NCBI GenBank assembly: GCA_907163375.1
Contig: CAJQUW010009225.1
Location: 186,001-250,000 of the forward strand
From: Prostheceraeus crozeri
Lineage: Eukaryota; Platyhelminthes; Polycladida; Euryleptidae
Length of the DNA: 64,000 nucleotides
Direction of reading: 5' to 3'
How positions within the stretch are numbered: position 1 is the first letter of the stretch; each line of letters opens with the position of its first letter. A model generated the notes under the pieces. It was given only the letters and a program-made list of their open reading frames with translations. It ran no database searches and was not told the DNA's origin. Of the stretch, positions 43,756-53,915 are shown piece after piece. A program made the translations under genes and the position numbers.

Positions 43756-44806
43756 ACGTTTGAAGTCAATCTATTATGATGTAAAACATCCGGCAGGATT
43801 TGCATCTATCAAGAAATTATGAAAAGCGAGTGGCCTTCCACAATCACAAGTGAAACGATGGTTAAAGGGTCAGGCTACCTATACACTCCACAAACAAGCG
43901 AAAAAGAAGTACCGCACTCGCCATTATATTGTTCATGACATCGATGAACAGTGGCAAGCAGATTTGTGCGATGTCGCCTCCATTTCAAAACATAACTCGG
44001 GTAATAATTTTATTTTAACCGTCATTGATATTTTCTCGCGTTATGCGTGGGCTCAACCTTTAAAAACTAAAGAAGGGAAAGGAGTAGCAAAAGCATTCCA
44101 AACAATTTTTCGAGAAGGTCGGATTCCAAAAAGAATTCAGAGTGATCAAGGAAAAGAGTTTGAAAATCAGCATGTGAGAAGATTATTTGAGAGGCATGAC
44201 ATTGAGTTGTTTAGTGTAAAGAGTGCTTATAAAGCTGCACTCGTTGAACGTTTTAATCGCACATTAAAAAATCGCTTGTGGCGACATTTTACTGCCAACT
44301 TGACACAAAATTGGACAAAGGTTCTACAAGATACACTCCATGCCTACAATCACTCTATCCATCGTTCTATTGGAGTCAGACCAGTAGATGTAAATGCTGA
44401 CAATGTAGATAAAGTGCGCGAATCATTCCAACGTAAACGCACTCATGTGAAAAGTGATGTGAAAATTGGTGATAAAGTTCGTATCTCAAAAGTGAAAAGT
44501 GTTTTTGCTAAAGGGTACCTTCCGAATTGGACAGAGGAGGTATTTACAGTATCAAGGATTAATCAAAAAGACTCTCCAACCACCTACAAGTTGAAAGATT
44601 ACTATAATGAAGAAATTGAGGGTAGCTTTTACCGCGATGAGATTGAGGTAGTCACTGAAAGTGAAACATATTTGGTAGAGAAAATCATTCGATGTAAAAA
44701 ACGGCAAGGTGAAGAATGGTGTCTTGTTAAATGGAGTGGTTATCCTTCAAGTATGAACTCTTGGATGCGTCGTGCCGACATCTTTCATCTAAGTGATCGA
44801 CAGTGA
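43718..44806 (+). pseudogene. rve integrase with chromodomain, interrupted by TGA (element 2)
   Basis: From ATG 43718 a Polinton integrase N-terminus (YYDVKHPAGFASIKKL) runs into TGA 43820-43822. The same frame goes on at once with the expected text (QVKRWLKGQATYTLHK). The core has D in WQADLCDV, D in QSDQGKEF and E in LVERFNRT, then the KIGDKVRI tail and a C-terminal chromodomain (TYLVEKIIRCKK ... WCLVKWSGYPSSMNSW). No ATG follows the TGA before the catalytic core, so only readthrough, or a non-AUG start near 43850, would express it. The break is a single nonsense codon. The chromodomain would steer insertion to modified histones. Confidence 0.9.
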
Positions 44807-44847
44807 TTCATGCAAAGTTGTAACTAACAATATTTAGGGTTTGAGCT

Positions 44848-45303
44848 ATGAATCCAACTGCCTCATTTTATTCACGACCCTCCTATGTAAGTGGTGGAGG
44901 ACAAATTTACATCGGCGCTCGCCGCCAACGTGGAGGTAGCATACTTGGTGCACTGAAATCTGTTGTAGCACCTCTCATATCCAATGTCGGTAGATCTTTA
45001 AAACGAAATGTTTTAAGTAATGCCGTTGGTTTTGCTGGTGATGTTGCTAGTGATCTTTCCAGAGGTAGAATTTTTAAGAGCAGTTTGTTGAATCGTGGGA
45101 AGGAACGCGGTTTAAAAACATTGAAGCAGACCTTTGCTGGTGTTACTCAAGGAAAGAAATCACCTAAACGAATGAATAAAGGAAGGAGGAAACATCGCCG
45201 AGCTGGTAAGGTGCGATCTTCAGTCAAAAGGCATTCACGCAAACGTCGCAGAGGCTCTAATCATTCATCAGGCGCTAAACGACGACGCTGCTATAACTTC
45301 TAA
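44848..45303 (+). CDS. Basic core protein, adenovirus pVI/pX-like
   Basis: The 151-residue protein begins with GGGQIYIGARRQRGGSILGALKS, a Gly-rich stretch of adenovirus pX/pVI type. An amphipathic region (VVAPLISNVGRSLKRNVL) and a strongly Arg/Lys-rich tail (KRRRGSNHSSGAKRRR) follow. Polintons carry such a protein just before the capsid gene; it probably condenses DNA or disrupts membranes. The stop is one codon before the capsid ATG. Confidence 0.65.
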   Translation: MNPTASFYSRPSYVSGGGQIYIGARRQRGGSILGALKSVVAPLISNVGRSLKRNVLSNAVGFAGDVASDLSRGRIFKSSLLNRGKERGLKTLKQTFAGVTQGKKSPKRMNKGRRKHRRAGKVRSSVKRHSRKRRRGSNHSSGAKRRRCYNF

Positions 45304-45305
45304 TC

Positions 45306-46581
45306 ATGGAGTGTAAAACTTCCGGGTTTTGTTTGTTTGATCAACAAGCCATACAGACAGATATTCTTAGTTCAAGTATTGTAGATTATCATCCTCGAAC
45401 AGCTGAGAATGCTGGCCCCATTGAATTTGTTATTCCTGGTGGTAGTGATGACTACATAGATTTGAGTTATGCGATGCTTGATTTGAGGTTTAGAATTCAG
45501 CAAGCAGATGGAACTGCTATTGACGATGCACATAAAGTTGGACTGAACAATTTACCATTGACTACATTACTTCGCGATGTTTCTCTAACGATTGGAGAGC
45601 AGCAGGTGGAAGGTGGTCAAAGCGATTATCCCTATAAATCATATTTCAATCATGTATTACAGTTTCATCCAGCAGCACAAAAAAGTCATGGAAGCCATGG
45701 GATGGTACAGAGATGAAGCAGGAAAATTTGATGTTGAAACAAACAGTGGCTTTGTAAAGCGATCTGCTATGATTAAAGATAGTAAAGTATGTCAGCTATA
45801 TGGTCCGCTGAATTTAGACTTCTTTAGACAGTCAAAGTTTTTACTCTGTAATACCAGCATGCGACTCAAGCTGACATTGAATAAGCCTGAATTTGCGCTG
45901 AATGCATTTGCTAAAGTTGACAATTTTAGAATTCATGTGGAAGATATTGCACTTTACATTCGTCGAGTAGTACCGAATCCAAGTGTCATTAGAGGGCATG
46001 CTGAAGGCCTTAGCCGCCAAAATGCCATTTACCCCGTTCAGCATACAAAGCTTCTCACCTTTACAATTCCGAAAGATCAAAAGAGTTTCATGAAAGATGG
46101 CCTCTTTCCATCGGAAGCACCGAAGCTCCTCATGGTGGCAATGGTTGAAAATGATGCATTTAATGGTAATATAAAGAAGAATCCTTTCAATTTTAAACAC
46201 AATCAGTTAAGTGAAATTGCTTTACGTGTAAATGGTGTGAGTCATCCTGGTCCACCCTACAAACCAGATTTTGCTTCGGATCAATTTATGCGCAGTTATG
46301 TTGATTTTATGGATGTCTTTGGCTTTTACAATACGGATGACACCAACGGACTTACTATGAAAGAGTTTAAGAGTGGATATACTATTTATGCATTTGATTT
46401 GACTGCTGACAGCGATATTAGTGCACCCTATCGTCAAGCGAACGTGCCTCATAATATTCGTTTGGATTTGACGTTCAAAAGAACACTACCTGAGACGATC
46501 AATGTATTAATTTATGCAGTCTTCGATTCAAATATTGAAATTACAAAGTATCGTGACGTGATTCTTCAGTATAATCGTTAA
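45306..46581 (+). pseudogene. Major capsid protein, double jelly-roll, frameshifted (element 2)
   Basis: ATG 45306 opens with FCLFDQQAIQTDILSS and VDYHPRTAENAGPIEFVIPG, the standard Polinton (F54H12.2-type) capsid start, followed by DDYIDLSYAMLDLRFRI. This frame ends at 45716. The remaining jelly-roll text (MGWYRDEAGKFD onward to the end block YTIYAFDLTADSDI) is in the +1 frame. The change lies at a run of six A (about 45678-45683). A real indel and an assembly homopolymer error look the same here. Apart from it, the capsid reads complete at about 424 residues. The gene stop overlaps the protease ATG. Confidence 0.88.
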
Positions 46582-47042
46582 TGAGTTGGTTGACTGCTGA
46601 CGATATTAAGACTAAAGTGCAGCGTAATGCAGACGAAGCGACGTTGAAAGCTTTCGATAATGTCTATTCACTCGATACCTTACCACCTGCAGTAAATCAC
46701 TATCCCATCTTTATTGTACTAAACACTCATTCGCAGAATTTAGGCGGTGAGCATTGGAAAGCGATCTTTATTGGAGAAGACCGACGTGGTGAACTATTTG
46801 ACTCTCTTGCTCAACCTCCAAATACACCAACACAGCAGTGGTTGAGAAAACATACGCGTCAATATCAGCAAAATGAACGCATACTACAACATCCACTTTC
46901 ATCAACGTGTGGTGCTTTTGTACTGTACTTCATCTTAAAACGTTTACATGTATCTCGATTTGCATCTATTATTCAAAACTTTTCATGTAATCCATCCTCT
47001 AATGAAAAAATGATTTGTAAGTTCTATCATGATTTGAAATAA
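46581..47042 (+). CDS. Adenain-type cysteine protease (element 2)
   Basis: The 153-residue ORF starts within the capsid stop codon (TAATG). His is in GGEHWKAIF, Asp in ELFDSLAQPP and Cys in STCGAFVLYFI, with Gln in the preceding segment (ERILQHPLSS). The triad order fits adenain. It is uninterrupted. An AATAAA signal overlaps its end (47038-47044), near the minus-strand TBP gene that converges on it. Confidence 0.9.
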   Translation: MSWLTADDIKTKVQRNADEATLKAFDNVYSLDTLPPAVNHYPIFIVLNTHSQNLGGEHWKAIFIGEDRRGELFDSLAQPPNTPTQQWLRKHTRQYQQNERILQHPLSSTCGAFVLYFILKRLHVSRFASIIQNFSCNPSSNEKMICKFYHDLK

Positions 47043-47068
47043 AAACATCATGTTGGAAAAATTGTTTT

Positions 47069-47615
47069 TTATTTTACAATCCGCTGGGTACGTACATACT
47101 CAATGAGATAGTCTAGGATCACATTTGCTTGTACATGAGATTTTAGTCCAGTAATGATCACTTTACTATTATGAAAGATTGCCACATGCACAGGTAACCA
47201 ACAACTAATGAGAGCTGCAGGAAAAAGTTCGGGTTCATAACACAAATTATAACTGCTGGTACGAATCTTCAAAAAATGATAGACTGTCACTCAATTGAGT
47301 AGAGATCACCATATTGTCCACAGTCAGATTCGACATCACACACCTCTCCCTCTTCCATATCCGACGTAGTAGTCTTTGTAGCTCTAAGCGCATTGACTGC
47401 GCCGATGAATGAGAAAGGGCGCCGAGAATCTGTACAGTCCCATTTGGGAAGAGTTGAAGATTCCGTGAATTGTTCATCTTCACCACTAACATTTGAGGTC
47501 GGCCCGGGTAATACTTGCTGTTTGGAAGGTGTTGGTGTAATGTTGTGAGATCGATTTTGGTGTCGAGTCTGAAGCGACGGAGAATGTTGACGATGGTGTA
47601 GCGATGGCGCTTCAT
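47069..47615 (-). CDS. TATA-binding-protein-like protein, two repeats, one frameshift
   Basis: From ATG 47615 the first TBP repeat is visible: YTIVNILRRFRLDTKIDL, then the Asn-x-x-Y-x-P-x-R block NSKYYPGRP, then NLQLFPNGTVQILGA and a long helix with Arg/Leu. The second repeat starts with NLTVDNMVISTQLSD. At a run of six T (about 47268-47273) the text moves to another frame, which continues with CYEPELFPAALI and VAIFHNSKVIITGLKSH, the YEPELFPG-type centre and 'sGKvvlTGaK' strand of TBP repeat 2. TBP folds as a saddle on TATA DNA. The break may be decay or a homopolymer error. The gene overlaps the PC4-like ORF upstream in a different frame and lies convergent with the protease. Confidence 0.78.
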
Positions 47616-47937
47616 GATGAAAGAATGAGTAAATTGAGCGATGTACCTTCCTTTTATACTTTTCCCAACTACCTTGATGAAATGTGAAGTTAGTATGAAG
47701 TTGGGAATGATAGAGTTGAATTCGCCGATTGTTGACGTGCAGCCAGATGCGATTTCCAATACGTGAATGTCTTTTCATATAGAAGTATTTCAAATCCTTC
47801 ATGATATGATGTAGAGATTGAAAATGACGATAAGATAAAGCAAACTCTCTTCTCACATTTCCAGTTGAATCTTTGAAATAGACGTTTCGATCATGATCCG
47901 TTTCAATACGTTGTAGGGAATCTAATTTCCAACTCAT
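47287..47937 (-). CDS. PC4-like paralogue 2, overlapping the TBP-like gene
   Basis: The 216-residue ORF starts SWKLDSLQRIETD and has NVYFKDSTGNVRREFALSYRHF and WEKYKRKVHRSI. It is clearly homologous to the neighbouring ORF at 47960-48316. The block 'strand-DG-strand, then IS/ALT-x-x-x-F-x-x-L-x-x-I-x-x-DL' resembles the PC4/p15 ssDNA-binding coactivator domain. The paralogue stops after about 120 residues, but this ORF continues for about 100 more across the TBP-like gene in another frame. That extension is Ser/Thr/Asp-rich and may be real overprinting or chance. The function is inferred from fold-like text only. Confidence 0.5.
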   Translation of the reverse strand: MSWKLDSLQRIETDHDRNVYFKDSTGNVRREFALSYRHFQSLHHIMKDLKYFYMKRHSRIGNRIWLHVNNRRIQLYHSQLHTNFTFHQGSWEKYKRKVHRSIYSFFHHEAPSLHHRQHSPSLQTRHQNRSHNITPTPSKQQVLPGPTSNVSGEDEQFTESSTLPKWDCTDSRRPFSFIGAVNALRATKTTTSDMEEGEVCDVESDCGQYGDLYSIE

Positions 47938-47959
47938 GGTGCGTGGTAATCATGTCTGA

Positions 47960-48316
47960 TTAAGATTTGCATAGTAGGGCGATGAACTCACGACGAATAA
48001 ATGTCATGATGGAGCGATGTATGTATCTTCTATACTTCTCCCAATTGTATTTGCGAAATGAGAAACAGTTTGCGGAATGAGAATGGTAGATTTGAATTTC
48101 ATTTCTGTAATGTTGAAGCCAAACTTGATCACCCAAGGAGATGAATCTTAATGTTTCAAAATATTCCAAATCCCTCATGATATCATTGAGGTTGACAAAT
48201 TGTCGCCATGTTAATGTAATACCTCTTGATGTATGACCATGAGAATTTTTGAAGTGTATGTTTCCATCACGATCAACTCTGATATATTGTAGAGAGTCCA
48301 AAATCCAAGTCTTCAT
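47960..48316 (-). CDS. PC4-like paralogue 1
   Basis: From ATG 48316 (an in-frame ATG also lies at 48328) the product begins KTWILDSLQYIRVDRDGNIHF, then GITLTWRQFVNLNDIMRDLEYF and WEKYRRYIHRSIMTF. The alignment with the downstream ORF covers almost the whole length, so this is a tandem gene duplication. The ITLT-x-x-x-F-x-x-L helix suggests PC4-type ssDNA binding. Only 35 bp separate its start from the divergent penton gene. Confidence 0.55.
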   Translation of the reverse strand: MKTWILDSLQYIRVDRDGNIHFKNSHGHTSRGITLTWRQFVNLNDIMRDLEYFETLRFISLGDQVWLQHYRNEIQIYHSHSANCFSFRKYNWEKYRRYIHRSIMTFIRREFIALLCKS

Positions 48317-48351
48317 GATGTTATGCAAAGTCGCAGATCAGCAATATAAAA

Positions 48352-49750
48352 ATGTCGTTTTATCATATTTTGCTTAGCAATGCGGCCGCAAATAGATTTG
48401 CTAGTAATCGAGCCGCACTCTTTTCTACTCCCATTGATCATACACAACAGCTAAATGGGAATTGGGAAGTGGGTGTCACTCAACTTGTTTATAGCAACTG
48501 TGTCTATACTTTTGATCATGAGGTGATGACTATTAATATGAGACGTACAGCTGCTTACCAATGTGAAAAGGGCTGCCGAGTATACATTCCACAGTGGCCA
48601 AAGAAAGATCTCTTATTATGTAAAAAGTTTATATATGATTTCCTGAATAAAGCGTGTAAACATATTGTCCAATTTACTCCGCACAATGATGATTATACTT
48701 ATATACATCATGTAGTTGAGAAAGATTGGATTGTTGGTTTAAGTCCAAGTTTAAGAAATGATTTAGGCTACCTCGCTAGCGCCTTGACAAGCTATGATAA
48801 TTTTAACGTTAATTACCACATAAGTGGTCATAAACAGTTAATATATCGAGAGGAAGCTTATTATGTAGATCTTATTCCAAAAAATGAGAAGACGTTGGTG
48901 AAGAAGATTGTGATTAAGCCAAGAAAGACAAACATGACTCCTGAAACATTATTGAAGAAATTTAATTATCTCCTTCGAGTTGATGGTAAACAAGTGGCAA
49001 CATTGACTTATATCAAATCATCTAATCATATTGCAATAAGTAAATTAAATGATGATGATCTAGTATTAGTTTGTTCAAAAGATTTTCATCAGTTCTTGCG
49101 ACATCATTCTGCAGCTGTTCATGGAAAATTTAATATGCAACATTTACCATGTGAAAGGTCAAATCAATTTGATACAGAATGGACCGTATCTTTATACAGA
49201 AAGTGTGTAGAGCCTTTAGGTGGTATCTTACATGAAACAAGAGTGTTGATGCCTCGCATCATTACTTCAGTTAAATTGGTTGTAGATTATTTAAATGAAG
49301 TGATTAATGAGCAACATATTTCATTTTCTGAAAAAGAAGGTACTTTGTCTCTCACTATAAGTGGAAAAGGTATTGAACTAATTATGGATAAAACTCTAAT
49401 GGACATTTTGGGTTTTGACCAAAATATCTTTAAAAGTGGTACTGTAACCAAAGCTAGCGCAGACATGTCGCTATCGCGTCGTATTAACTATTTTCAGATA
49501 TATTCCAATATTGGTGAAGATGTACGTGTGGGAGATGTTGAAGCTCCATTGCTAGCAATGATACCATACCAGCCAAAAAGCTGCAGTATTTTATCTGAGC
49601 ATACTTTCAAGAAAGTGCATTATACAAAGCTGAAATCAAAACTACATCCCACAAATTGATATTGCCATTTATGACGATGCTGGTGCGTTGATTCCTTTTC
49701 ATAAAGATGCTGTGACAAGTATCACACTCCATTTCCGAATGAAGAGCTAA
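48352..49750 (+). CDS. Penton-like minor capsid protein 1, frameshift near the end
   Basis: The product starts FYHILLSNAAANRFASN and has LNGNWEVGVTQLVYSNCVYTF, the Polinton minor capsid (penton) signature: 'Y-x-x-L-x-SN-x-S', then 'G-x-WEVAL'. The internal strand/helix text contains LLKKFNYLLR and LIMDKTLMDILGF. The frame of ATG 48352 ends at 49659, but the expected final strands (DIAIYDDAGALIPF, ITLHFR) are in the +1 frame up to TAA 49748-49750. The switch is near an AAAA run at about 49637. Penton proteins close the capsid vertices. Confidence 0.82.
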
Positions 49751-49789
49751 TGCAAAAGTATGCTAATATATTTTTCCAATGTGAATAAT

Positions 49790-51310
49790 ATGGAAAGTGA
49801 AAATAAGGACTCGTTTCTAATCTACTTACCCAGTAATGCTTCTATGAATAAATTTCCCAAAAATAAACCATCAGACTATCGAGTAGAATTAAATCGCCCA
49901 CTGCATTTAGAAGGTGAATGGGAGGTTGGCGTTTCTAGTATTTGCTATGATAGCAATATTCAGAATGTGAATGATTTGGAAGAAATGATATTGACTCCTC
50001 GCACCCATGATGGAATAACGATGAATAATGCATTTCAGTTCCCATACAATTTAACATCAGATGGAAAGTGGAACTATGAATGGATTCAGATAAAATCAGA
50101 TTCTTATGAACCATTTGGGAATGAGAAAATTATTAAGGCATTCAACAGTGGTAATACTTCCATCATGAAGAATAAAAATCAGAAAGCTTATGAGTTTACT
50201 ATCTATCATTGGAGTGGGAGACAGTTCCTCCGCTTTCATTCTTTTACTAAAGGTCTTACGCTGAGGTTGGATAGTGAATTCTATCCACATCTTGGTTTTG
50301 GTCATGGACTACATCTAACGTCAATTGCTACTGCAAATGTTAAAAAAGTTTATTCAAATCGAATCAACAAATTTCATTATAGATTTAAAATATTTGATGA
50401 AGATGTTGTAGAATGCGAAGAACGCATCATTTTGAAAAAGCGTGGTGTTCAACCTTTATCACTTATTGAGTTAGTAAAACGATGGAATGAGACTGTGGGT
50501 AAGAAGTATGGAGAAAAAATTATGGCGGACAAAAATAAGTTGGTTATTCAGAAATATAATGACAAACTTACAGTTTATTTCTCTCCAACCTTGCGTCATT
50601 TTGTAAGACATTATACACCTATTATTTGAAGCGGTGTGGTGTATGGTTCTCATGAATATCACACTAAAGCTGATTCAGTTAATGATGAATGGTGGGTGGA
50701 CATCTATGGCGATCGCATCAAGAAAATTTACCAGTCTTATGAAGAATCTAAAGTTGCTATCAATATAATGCCGCGTCTATATCATACAGTTGAAAGCCTC
50801 ATTCATGTAGTAAATTCTTATATACAACAGAAGTTGAAGCATGTGATGAAAAGTAAATATGATGTAAAGACACACCACATTTCGTTTTCAATTGATAATC
50901 AACGCATTGTTCTGAAACTGGGTGATGACATTCAATGTCAATTGAGTAAAAATTTGAAAAAACTCTTTGGTTTTTCAATGCTACAAACAGTGTTTGCTGC
51001 TGCGCATACGATTGGTATAGAAACACCAATGACACTTGATAAACATGAACAGCACCTTTACATTCAAAGTGATTTGATTCTACCTATTTCTGTTGGTGAG
51101 AAAAAAGAATACATTTTACGCGATTTCATTCATGATAAAGACGCTTCATATGGAATAGTCGAGAAGATGTTTGAATCTATTTTCTATCATCCCGTCATCA
51201 AACAAACTATACCCTCTATTGCTATCAAAATTACCAATGGTTTACAAGAGTGCATCCATGTGAAAGATACTAAATCACTCGTAACTTTAGTGTTTCGGAA
51301 AACAAAGTGA
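49790..51310 (+). pseudogene. Penton-like minor capsid protein 2, in-frame TGA
   Basis: A second gene of the same family as its upstream neighbour. It begins at ATG 49790 with DSFLIYLPSNASMNKFPKN, followed by LEGEWEVGVSSICYDS. TGA 50627-50629 breaks the frame after the TPII residues; the same frame then stays open with SGVVYGSHEY through to 51310. The C-terminal half has the usual helix (LIHVVNSYIQQKL) and closing strands. Read through, it would be about 505 residues. With the stop it is two pieces; no ATG stands directly after the TGA. Confidence 0.82.
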
Positions 51311-51821
51311 AGTCTTTATACAACATTTATTGAAATATGTACATGAATGTGAAGCAATGGACTTTATACAACATCCACTGAAAATATATACATGAGTGTA
51401 CTTCAATAAACATTGCTATATACAAAAAGTCTTTTTACTTCGTGAAGGGTGGAAATATACAGGGATAGGAAAAATGTCTTTCAGTGGAAAAGTCATAACA
51501 TGGGGAATGTACAGATGTGGACACATATTCACAAGGAAAAAACAATCTCATGCGATACATAAAACAACAATGTTTATCTACAGAAATCAACATCAAAATA
51601 CTAAGTTAAGGATGATTATGCTAAGACGTCTCCTGAATGTGGTAGTGTGGGTTTAATTCTTTTGGGTGGTGGTATGCCTGTATCAGGATGTCCATGTGGA
51701 AGAGATATGTTGTGTTATAACCAGCACCTCTTATCCTCCCATGCTGAAAGCGCCCGTTTCCTAAAAGTATGAGTTTTGATCTCATGCGACTTAGATTTTA
51801 AGATTGTCATATTGACAAACG
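51311..51821. other. Spacer where the polymerase core should be
   Basis: About 510 bp separate the second penton gene from the stop of the truncated polymerase gene. The minus strand has stops in all frames and no exonuclease II or polymerase motifs. A plus-strand phrase CGHIFTRK (about 51515) resembles the first finger of the polymerase (CGHIFTRKWDLTRH) and may be a small rearranged piece. Direct phrases TTTATACAACATHYA recur at 51315 and 51362. Confidence 0.6.
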
Positions 51822-53690
51822 TTATATTTTTATGACGGGTAATGTACGCCGTTTCATCCTAAGTGAAAAATTGCATTTTGAACATAGTGCGTTTCTAAAT
51901 TTACCAGTGATGTGATCATGGTCGCGCACTTTCTTAATCTTATCATCATCAAATGTTTTCCTACATTTGGGGCAAACGTTGCAACTATCAAATTTTGCTT
52001 GATCATCTGCTGTCATATGCAATGATCTGCGATAGAGTTCACCATCATACTTTTGTTGAAATTTTACAGCCTGTTCGAGGAATTGTAGGAATTGGTAAAT
52101 ACAATCCTCACCTTGCCAGACGTGCATTTTATTTTTTCTATTTTGGAAATGGTCATGCCATACTTCATAGCAGGAAATGGCTGCTGGCTTGTGGATGATA
52201 TCATCGATATAGCATTCGATGTCAGCATAGATGACACGAAGAGGACTTAGTTCATCGCCATTCTCTCTATATGAAAACTCCTTATCTTTGGGCATGCGCT
52301 CCATTTGTAGTTTACCTCGCTTACACCATTCGTAATGAGTTTCAAATTTAGTTTTCCTCCTAAAGTGGCGAATACATCTGTCGCAGTAATATAACTCTCT
52401 ACTAGAGTTTTCTAAGTGGTGGTATAAGCGAGAGATTTTGGGAATACCGCAGTAGTGCCATTCCTCACTATCATCCTGTTTTACTAATAACAGGTTTACT
52501 GTACGTTCATAACAACTCGAACGCGAGTTGTAGCGCACACCCTTCAATCCTTTTTCCCAAACATGGAGAACTATTTTAATGTTGTTCAATTTTTCAAATT
52601 TTTCTATATCTTTAATTTTCATATCGTCACTATTACAGTCATCGAAGTTTAATTCATTCTCCCACTGCCTATAGCTATATGTGCGATTTCGATTCGCATT
52701 GATATCATTATAGTGGAGAATGGAGAGGACAGCATATTTAAAACATTGCGATTCGCAATCGACATTAATGACTGCTGTTTTGTTTTTTAAAATTTTTGGA
52801 AGTTTAAAGGAGCCTCGACCACTATGATTTCCTAATAAACTGATTTTAAATAAGGCGGACTCAATGCCGTCAAAAATGAGACCGCTATCGCGCTCGTTAA
52901 ATTTATCTATATTTAATTTTAATCCTTGGATGTGAAAATTTATCCAAGACTCATAGTCTACAACCTCGGTTGCAGGAGAGGAGGGTATGTGAAACTCCAA
53001 CCTCTCTACTATTTGACCAGTATGGTGGTCGATTTTTACATATTTTATTTTAAGATAGATGAGCGCCTTCATCCTAAGATTGTCTAAATTGTTGAAGAGC
53101 GCTTCTATCAATGATGAATTTTGATGAAACCATTCCTCAAAGTTAGCAATGGTTTCTGAGGAGTCCATCTGGTAGTTCCTCACTAAATTATTTATGGACA
53201 CTTCAGTGAGTCGGATAGAGGAGGTACCGTTGGTGTAGGTATCGTTCGTGTGTGTATGTTGAAGTCTGTGCGAAGATAGTTCAAAACGTGTCTCGAAAGA
53301 CTGAGCGCACAAGTCGCAAGAAAAGGAGACGACGTTAACAGAATCATCCCCACCTCCGGAGATTGATGCCGGCTTAGGTCGACAAACACCTCGCTTGATG
53401 TGTCGGGTGAGATCCCATTTCCTCGTGAAGATGTGCCCACAGTCAGCACATTCCCACTCGTTGCCATGTCGCGACAGTTCTGAGCTGGAACTCACATCAC
53501 CTGAAAGAGAAATCATTCTATCATCTCTGTTCAAGCCTCAGTGTATTGTTACAACCTACCTTGACTCAATAACTCTAAACTTTCCTCGAGAAGGGAGGGC
53601 GTTGGTGATGAAGTTGATGCCTGAAATTGAGGAAGATGCTATTAGTCACACGTTTGAGGGAGATGAGAGAGGAAATCTTTAACTTACCAT
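51822..53690 (-). pseudogene. polB: Protein-primed polymerase gene truncated before its core, spliced start (element 2)
   Basis: The gene reads as complement join(53688-53690, 53560-53620, 51822-53500). ATG is followed at once by GTAAGT; introns of 67 and 59 bp end in CAG, and all junctions keep the frame. Three C2H2-like fingers are visible (WECADCGHIF, FSCDLCAQSF, YYCDRCIRHF), then the N-domain block (INVDCESQCF) and the ExoI motif YADIECYI, then a Cys/His cluster (CPKCRKTF, VRDHDHITG). The frame ends after TLPVIKI, where ExoII should come. ExoII, ExoIII and polymerase motifs A-C are absent anywhere in element 2. The product of about 580 residues cannot polymerise. Confidence 0.85.
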
Positions 53691-53840
53691 TTTAATGAAA
53701 TATGATCAGACAGAATAATAGTCAAAGAGAGAGATCGTGCGTTCGTCACTTGTATGATTCACAGATTAAATGAAATGACATGAATGTCAGTTTGCTTATA
53801 TACTTTCATTCTCTTCATTCATTGGATGTTCATTCTGATT
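53691..53840 (-). promoter_or_regulatory. Polymerase promoter and leader, copy of the left promoter
   Basis: On the minus strand: CCAATGAATG (about 53823), TATATAAG at 53802-53795, then the 24-bp motif from 53760 to 53737 starting GAATCATACAAGTGACG, a CT-rich stretch, and ATG 53690 followed by GTAAGT. Only two of the 24 motif bases differ from the left copy (39400-39423), and the TATA-to-motif distance is identical. Confidence 0.8.
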
Positions 53841-53915
53841 GGCTGCTTGTGTATACTTAAGAATTAGAAAAATGTTAAAGTTATCATTATTCAAAGTCAG
53901 CATTTCAAAGACAAC

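Noticed and set aside
45672..45716. Programmed frameshift in the capsid gene
   Set aside because: The needed change is to the +1 frame at an A run; no classical slippery heptamer is in register, and other homopolymer breaks in the element suggest mutation or sequencing error.
43820..50629. TGA read as an amino acid (recoding or selenocysteine)
   Set aside because: Only two genes have an internal TGA, a third has TAA, and other genes in the element use TGA as their natural stop.
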